A stretch of 64,000 bases of DNA, from positions 806,001 through 870,000 of the forward strand of contig JALJCQ010000012.1 in NCBI GenBank assembly GCA_023091665.1, in the 5' to 3' direction. This document shows positions 58,731 to 64,000 of the stretch, piece after piece. The DNA comes from Pythium myriotylum. Lineage: Eukaryota; Oomycota; Peronosporomycetes; Pythiales; Pythiaceae. A program made the translations under genes and the position numbers. Every line of letters starts with the position of its first letter. The first letter of the stretch is position 1. The notes beneath the pieces were generated by a model, which ran no database searches, was not told where the DNA came from, and worked only from the letters and a program-made list of their open reading frames with translations.

Positions 58731-61448
58731 ATGAAGCCAGCGAACCAGATCGACTCGGCCTGCCCATCTCCCTCCGACCTCGACTTTGTGGGTGAGAACC
58801 CTCCCGCGCAGCTGCTCCGTCCCGTCTCTGCACAAGATTCGGGAAGCCTCACCCATTGTGAGCCACCATCTGGTCCGGATGGTGCCAGTGCGACACTCGA
58901 TGACCATGCGACGCCTGCGCCTGTATCTCACGTGACTTCGAAGTCAGTGAATGCGCAAGCCCCAGCCAGCTCCGGCACGACTGCTTCCTCCACGGTCGAC
59001 GACGCCGACGCTCCTTCAACCGCCGACGGACCCGCCTCTACCGCCCGCATCGTGGATGTCGGTGCCGGTATGACGGTGCTCGTGACAGGCTCCGCTCCGG
59101 TGGCGTCTGGTTTCGGGATCTCCGTTGCGGTACCCAACTCGACCGACTCGCTCGTGACCAGTACGACTACTGCAGCCTCCGGTGGCGACGACGACGACGA
59201 CGACTCGATGATGGCCGCGACCTCGCTCCAACTCAGTCTCGCCTCAAGCCCCGACGAATCAACTGTTGAAGACTCGACTACGACTGATTCGACCCCGGAT
59301 CCGATTCCGGATGCTCAGCAACCGCCTGCCAGTGCGGCAGGTGCGACGCCTTCGCTTGGTGCTCTTCTACGCCGTCCAACCGAGATTCGCCGTGACAGAA
59401 CTCCCGTCTCGGCGACCAGTCGTGTGGTGCTGCCTCGACCGTGTGCTGCGGATATCGAAGCGATTGACGCGCTGTACGAGAACGGTGGCGACTGGGCCTC
59501 GCTCTTCACGTCAGTTGAACAAGCGCGCCCGTACGAGCTCCCGCGCGCTCGTTACGTCATGACCATCGACACTGGTCGCGCGTTCGAGCGTACCGGCATC
59601 AACAAGATCATGGCGTCTTTTCTCAATGACAACGGGAACCCCGTGGTCACCGAGCAGATCAAGCTTCAAGAACTCGGCCAGATCTCCAAGGGTCGTGGCG
59701 GAGAAATCCGCGTCAAGGTCAAGCCACGTGCTGCGTGCGAACGCCTTGCGCGTCAGGAAGTCAAGATCCTCGGTGGCAAGTACATGTTCCAAGACTTCGA
59801 CGTCCTCACCGATCGCTTCTACATCGACATCTCGAGCGTCGACAGCAACTTCGACAACGAAGGTCTTCTGCGCGCGTTCTTCGACATCGGCAGCGAGCCG
59901 ATCTACGACACGTTCCGCGACGTCAACCTCGCGTCCGGAATGACGACAGCAACGTGGCGCGTCTACTTTCGAAGTGCGACGTGCCCAAGAGCGCTGTGTG
60001 TGCAAGGCTTCACGTGCGACCAAGTCATCTTCGGCAGCCGTATGTACCCAGCTCTGGCGCGCGACGCCGCGTTCCCGTCCCAGCGACGCGGTTTTGGTCA
60101 GGTGTCGCCACATGCACTGGACTTGGACAAGATCAACATACCTACTCCTCCAGCATCAGTGCAACCGACCGAGCCGGCTGTTCCGACCTCGTACGCAGAC
60201 GCGGTGAGGAACGGTGTCTCGCAAGCGGAGTCCAAGTCACCAGACTCTGTAAGCGTCATCTCGGTCGGTACACACGCGGGATCGCTGTTGACGCTTCCGG
60301 GTAGTCCGCAGTCTGGCACCAAGTCTGTGCCGCCGCCACCACCGCCGCTTGGTCTGCCAGCGCCCAGCCCGGATCTCCCGGACAACAGCACCAAGTCGAC
60401 AAAGTCGAAGGGCAAGCGCTCGCGTTACGCTGACGACTTTGCCGACATGTTGCAGAAGGCGAGACCGAAGCCCGTGCAAGGAATTGCGACTAGCAACTAT
60501 TTCGAAGTGTTGAACTCCATCGAGTTCGAACTCGATTGCTGTAACGCGGCTCTGAGCGACTTGAGTCTGCCGCGATTCCAGATCGTGCCTCGCAAGGTCA
60601 AGGGTCCCGACACGATCAAGACCAGCAAGGAGTCGAGTCACTTCTTGACCAAGCACCACACTCTGGTCATGAAGACGAAGGAACCGACGTCAATCCAAGA
60701 GATCCTCGCCGAACTCGAGACGACCGAGCCCACCGCCGACCTCCAGCTCCAGTCGAACCATATCGCTGCAGCGGACGTTCGTGCGGAATCACTTCGGAAG
60801 ACTCTCCGCAACACGGCCAACCCGGACACGATCGGCCATCTTGCCGGTGGGAAGTCTCCGCTCGCGTTCAACTCCGTACTGCTCGGGGAGATGAGTGATC
60901 TCAGCGGCAACGTCAAGGAGCTCGCACAACTCCATATGATCAATCGTGTGTTGAGCGCGACTGATCCGAACTCGTGTACGACCTTCGCGCACAAGTGGGC
61001 TGCGCACTACGGTGAGAAGCTGCCGAAGGATCGCAACGACATCTTCAAGATGACGGGACGATGGTATCGCGATGAGCGCATGTCGGCGCTATTGCGAGCC
61101 ACGTGCGCACTCTCGTTGTTCGAGTTGATGCTCATGTACACGGCGCCTCAGATCTTCCAGAGCGACATGTGGATCCAGCGCCTCACCGGAGCTCCAGTCG
61201 GGTGGATTCCTGCTCTCAACGGTCGTCTGCTCCACCCCAACGTGCTGTTGGCACTGCTGCGCTCCGACTTGGGTGCGCAGATCTTCGCCGTGTGGGAGAA
61301 GATCCAGTGGCAAGGCGAGCTTCTCGACGACCTCGAGTATCTTCGCACGTGTGGCTTGTACTTCTCCGACGACGAAGCGGTTCTCCAGCTCACGTCTGTC
61401 AACAGCGTCGCGACCCTAGGTGCCGGACCGCTCTGCCTCGACTGCTAA
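58731..61448 (+). CDS. LINE ORF1 protein, copy 2 (905 aa)
   Basis: Same length as copy 1. Amino-acid changes cluster in three patches: about residues 55-90, 460-560 (the Pro-rich linker) and 605-615. The rest, including the RRM-like part and the C-terminus, appears identical. The frame is fully open. Confidence 0.85.
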   Translation: MKPANQIDSACPSPSDLDFVGENPPAQLLRPVSAQDSGSLTHCEPPSGPDGASATLDDHATPAPVSHVTSKSVNAQAPASSGTTASSTVDDADAPSTADGPASTARIVDVGAGMTVLVTGSAPVASGFGISVAVPNSTDSLVTSTTTAASGGDDDDDDSMMAATSLQLSLASSPDESTVEDSTTTDSTPDPIPDAQQPPASAAGATPSLGALLRRPTEIRRDRTPVSATSRVVLPRPCAADIEAIDALYENGGDWASLFTSVEQARPYELPRARYVMTIDTGRAFERTGINKIMASFLNDNGNPVVTEQIKLQELGQISKGRGGEIRVKVKPRAACERLARQEVKILGGKYMFQDFDVLTDRFYIDISSVDSNFDNEGLLRAFFDIGSEPIYDTFRDVNLASGMTTATWRVYFRSATCPRALCVQGFTCDQVIFGSRMYPALARDAAFPSQRRGFGQVSPHALDLDKINIPTPPASVQPTEPAVPTSYADAVRNGVSQAESKSPDSVSVISVGTHAGSLLTLPGSPQSGTKSVPPPPPPLGLPAPSPDLPDNSTKSTKSKGKRSRYADDFADMLQKARPKPVQGIATSNYFEVLNSIEFELDCCNAALSDLSLPRFQIVPRKVKGPDTIKTSKESSHFLTKHHTLVMKTKEPTSIQEILAELETTEPTADLQLQSNHIAAADVRAESLRKTLRNTANPDTIGHLAGGKSPLAFNSVLLGEMSDLSGNVKELAQLHMINRVLSATDPNSCTTFAHKWAAHYGEKLPKDRNDIFKMTGRWYRDERMSALLRATCALSLFELMLMYTAPQIFQSDMWIQRLTGAPVGWIPALNGRLLHPNVLLALLRSDLGAQIFAVWEKIQWQGELLDDLEYLRTCGLYFSDDEAVLQLTSVNSVATLGAGPLCLDC

Positions 61449-64000
61449 AGCGGTCGAGGCGGACGCGGCCGAGGTCTCGTGGGAGAACATCAGTCTTTTG
61501 ACGGTGAACACCAACGGGATCAAGAAGAACGGCCACCTGTTGATCGAGAACCAGCTCATCAAGAACAGTCTCTCGTGCGTCCAAGAGACCAAGCTGCGCG
61601 ACTCGCATCATCTTGCAACGCTCCAATTCCACCATGACTCAAGATTTCAACACCGCCTCTTCGTCAGCGACACCAACGCGCACAGTCAAGTTGCCGTTGC
61701 TGCACGATCGGGTGGCGTCATGACAGTGCTCCGCTCCGACTTTCCCGGCTTTCAGTCCGCATGCGAGCAGTCTTCGTTGACTATTCCAGGCCGCTACTTG
61801 GTCGTCCGGGTCGTCGCGAACGGTGCTCCGATATACATCCACAACGTGTACGCGCCAGTCGATAACTCCGAGAAGAAGGGGTTCTTCGAAGCGCTGCCGT
61901 ACGAAGTGTTCGAAGACAACGCGACTCACCTGGTGCTCGGAGACCTCAACACGCCACTCGACCCACTCGTTGATGCGTCGGATCCAAGAGCGACAGGGAC
62001 GACCGGCGGTAACGCGTGTGTAGCGTGGTTGGCCCAGCTCGGTGTCGTGGATGCCTGGCGAATCCACCATCCCGACGAACGCGTCTACACTGGTCCACAG
62101 CCTCGACACAACCGTCTCGACTACATCCTGATGTCGGAGGACTTCTGCACTGCGCTGTACGGTGACTCTTCGTACTTTGAGCCCAAGGGTGCCTGCGACC
62201 ATCTCGCACATCAAGTCGTGTTGCGCGCGATGAGCCAGCCTCAAGGCCACGGGTACTGGCGTTTCCAGTCGGCGATGCTCGACTTCCCCGATATCGTTCA
62301 GGCTATCCAAGGCGAAGCGACGACTGTGCTTGCTGCATTACGGCGCTCCTCCAACCCGGGCAAGGTGTGGCACAAGTGGAAGAAGGACATGCGTCGTCAG
62401 CTTCAAGCTGTGCAGCGCAAGCTGAAGCGTCAAGGTGAGACCGCCATCGCAGAAGCTCGTCAAGCGCTTGCCCAAGCGGCTGCTGCATACCGGTCGGAAC
62501 GGAGCGATCTCGCGCAGACAGTGTTCCAGACTGCACTGACGGCATACCAGGACAGCATCAACTCGGCGCGGCTTTACAACCAGGACTCGGCTTTCGACTT
62601 CCAGGCTCAACACGCGGAGATGTCATCCAAGTACTTCTTTCGACCGCTGGACGGATCCTTGCGGAGAGTCAGCATCGAGGAAGTGCGGCTTCGAGATGGC
62701 TCTGCCTCCAGCAACCCCGCGGATATCGCGGCTGTCTTCGGTCAGCACTGGGGCGGTATCATGGGCGATGTTGAGCGCAGTGGTGTTGCTGTCCAAGAGC
62801 CCGAGCAGAGCCAGATCGACCGCATGCTCGACACGATCGACCGCCGACTGTCTGAAGACGAGCAAAATATCCTCAACGCTCCGATCACAGCGGCGGACCT
62901 CGCTGGTGCAATCAAGAAGATGCGCGCATCGTCGGCACCCGGGATGGACGGACTTCCAGCTTCGTTCTACCAAGTGGCTCCTGACGTGTTCGGTGAATGC
63001 CTGGAGATCGTGTTCGACTACCAGCTTCAGCGAGGAGAGCTCCTTCGGTGCCAACGCCAGTCGGCGATCAGTCTGCTGCACAAGAAGGGATCCCGAGCTG
63101 ACCCAGGCAACTATCACCCAATTGCTTTGATGGGTGTCGACGTGAAGGCGCTGTCGAAGGTTCTCGCGTTCCGACTACAGCTGTTCCTGACCAAGCTCGT
63201 GCACCAAGACCAGAAGGCGTTCGTGCGGGGTCGCTCTCTGCATCACCACGTTCGTTTCGTGGGTGATCTGCAAGACCTGGTCACTGTGCGCGACGAAGAA
63301 GCCTACGCCATGTTCCTCGACTTTGAGAAGGCTTACGACCGCGTCAACTGGAACTACATGTTTCAGGTGCTCGATCGAATGGGATGTGATGGGGCGTTCT
63401 CGGGGTGGGTGAAGCTCCTATACACTCGGCCACACGCGCATCTCATGATCAACGGCTTCGTGCAAGACCCTCTCTGCCCAACCCGAGGTGTCAAGCAAGG
63501 TGATCCGTTGTCGGCGCTGCTGTTCTTGCTCGTGATCGAGCCGCTCGGCAACCTGCTCCGCCAACATGAAGAGCATGGGATCTGCTTGACAGCGGATGCC
63601 ACGGTAACGAGTGTTTTCTTCGCCGACGACTCGACGTTGCTGTCCGGATCTATCGCTGGTGTCGAAGCACAACTCGGGTTGGTTGAAGAATACTGTCAAG
63701 GCTCCGGCGCCAAGCTCAACGTCAACAAGTGTGTGCTGATGTCGCTGCATCGGTCGCGGCGTTGTCCGGGCATACAGGGTGTGCATGTTCTCGACGAAGA
63801 CTCTACAGTCAAGTTCCTCGGTCTCCTGTTTGGCCAACGACGCACGACCGAGTTGATTGTTGAAGACCTCGATCGACGCTTCTTTGACGGGTTCAAGCAG
63901 TGGTTTCGGCGCGCACGGACGCTCCAAGGCAGGCTCCTCGTCGCCCAGACCATGGTGCTCTCACGTCTGTGGCACTACACTGCTCACGTTGATGTGCCGC
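61420..64000 (+). CDS. LINE ORF2 protein, copy 2 (3' truncated by window)
   Basis: The frame opens after the same TAG as in copy 1 and stays open to the window edge (860 codons). Endonuclease and RT motifs including FADD are kept. Two changes touch conserved spots: Gly to Cys just before the endonuclease Asp-His pair (about 62190), and Arg to His in the NYRPI motif of RT (about 63115), which reads NYHPI. The Arg is highly conserved in LINE reverse transcriptases, so this copy may be impaired. Confidence 0.9.
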   Translation, partial: MPDRSASTAKAVEADAAEVSWENISLLTVNTNGIKKNGHLLIENQLIKNSLSCVQETKLRDSHHLATLQFHHDSRFQHRLFVSDTNAHSQVAVAARSGGVMTVLRSDFPGFQSACEQSSLTIPGRYLVVRVVANGAPIYIHNVYAPVDNSEKKGFFEALPYEVFEDNATHLVLGDLNTPLDPLVDASDPRATGTTGGNACVAWLAQLGVVDAWRIHHPDERVYTGPQPRHNRLDYILMSEDFCTALYGDSSYFEPKGACDHLAHQVVLRAMSQPQGHGYWRFQSAMLDFPDIVQAIQGEATTVLAALRRSSNPGKVWHKWKKDMRRQLQAVQRKLKRQGETAIAEARQALAQAAAAYRSERSDLAQTVFQTALTAYQDSINSARLYNQDSAFDFQAQHAEMSSKYFFRPLDGSLRRVSIEEVRLRDGSASSNPADIAAVFGQHWGGIMGDVERSGVAVQEPEQSQIDRMLDTIDRRLSEDEQNILNAPITAADLAGAIKKMRASSAPGMDGLPASFYQVAPDVFGECLEIVFDYQLQRGELLRCQRQSAISLLHKKGSRADPGNYHPIALMGVDVKALSKVLAFRLQLFLTKLVHQDQKAFVRGRSLHHHVRFVGDLQDLVTVRDEEAYAMFLDFEKAYDRVNWNYMFQVLDRMGCDGAFSGWVKLLYTRPHAHLMINGFVQDPLCPTRGVKQGDPLSALLFLLVIEPLGNLLRQHEEHGICLTADATVTSVFFADDSTLLSGSIAGVEAQLGLVEEYCQGSGAKLNVNKCVLMSLHRSRRCPGIQGVHVLDEDSTVKFLGLLFGQRRTTELIVEDLDRRFFDGFKQWFRRARTLQGRLLVAQTMVLSRLWHYTAHVDVP

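Larger units (their letters stand above)
58636..64000 (+). mobile_element. tRNA-Lys-targeted LINE, copy 2 (cut by window end)
   Basis: It begins at the same base relative to tRNA nucleotide 1 as copy 1 and stays colinear with it at a constant offset of 15418 bp, with no net indel to the window end. Long identical stretches alternate with diverged patches. Confidence 0.93.

Overview
The window looks like a repeat-rich stretch of a eukaryotic nuclear genome. It carries retrotransposons (Ty3/gypsy with a chromodomain, Ty1/copia, APE-type LINEs), a probable Helitron remnant and a long tandem array of nuclear-type tRNA genes. No ordinary host protein gene was recognised. The moderately GC-rich, intron-poor composition and this mix of elements suggest an oomycete or another stramenopile, but that assignment is inference only; no marker gene settles it.

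Layout. (1) 1-7.8 kb holds decayed LTR retrotransposons: the 3' part of a Ty3/gypsy chromovirus pol with three in-frame stops, a 2.4 kb downstream region with a broken opposite-strand reading frame, a polypurine tract with a 336-bp LTR, and a frameshifted Ty1/copia pol. (2) 7.8-11.6 kb is mostly non-coding, with a Helitron-type protein remnant on the minus strand and several imperfect fold-back repeats. (3) 11.6-43.2 kb is a tandem array of a 1138-bp unit. Each unit ends in an intact 73-nt tRNA-Lys(UUU) gene on the minus strand, and in many units the next unit is separated by a 0.78-0.81 kb insert. (4) 43.2-50.6 kb is a complete, open LINE (ORF1 905 aa, ORF2 1388 aa) inserted exactly at the 5' edge of a tRNA-Lys gene. 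(5) 50.6-58.6 kb continues the array in higher-order blocks of 2060 bp. (6) From 58.6 kb to the window end a second LINE of the same family occupies the same site. There are 22 intact tRNA-Lys genes in total.

The central observation is that the LINEs and the 0.8 kb inserts form one system. Both insert at the same nucleotide of the tRNA-Lys gene, in the same orientation, and both are flanked by a 16-bp duplication of tRNA nucleotides 1-16. They share about 15 bp at their 5' ends and 17 bp at their 3' ends, and some short copies are 5'-truncated at the same target, as target-primed reverse transcription would leave them. I read this as a site-specific tRNA-Lys-targeting LINE with an abundant non-autonomous partner. 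Insertion leaves the tRNA gene whole, because the tRNA keeps its full sequence and internal promoter while only its 5' flank is replaced. The duplicated array then appears to have been amplified and reshuffled by unequal exchange, with some breakpoints falling in the 16-bp target duplications. Notable details are an ORF2 with no ATG before its endonuclease domain (frameshift or reinitiation likely), a 72-nt tRNA-like sequence in antisense in the LINE 3' UTR, a mosaic pattern of identity between the two LINEs, and a small basic reading frame kept in the short element.
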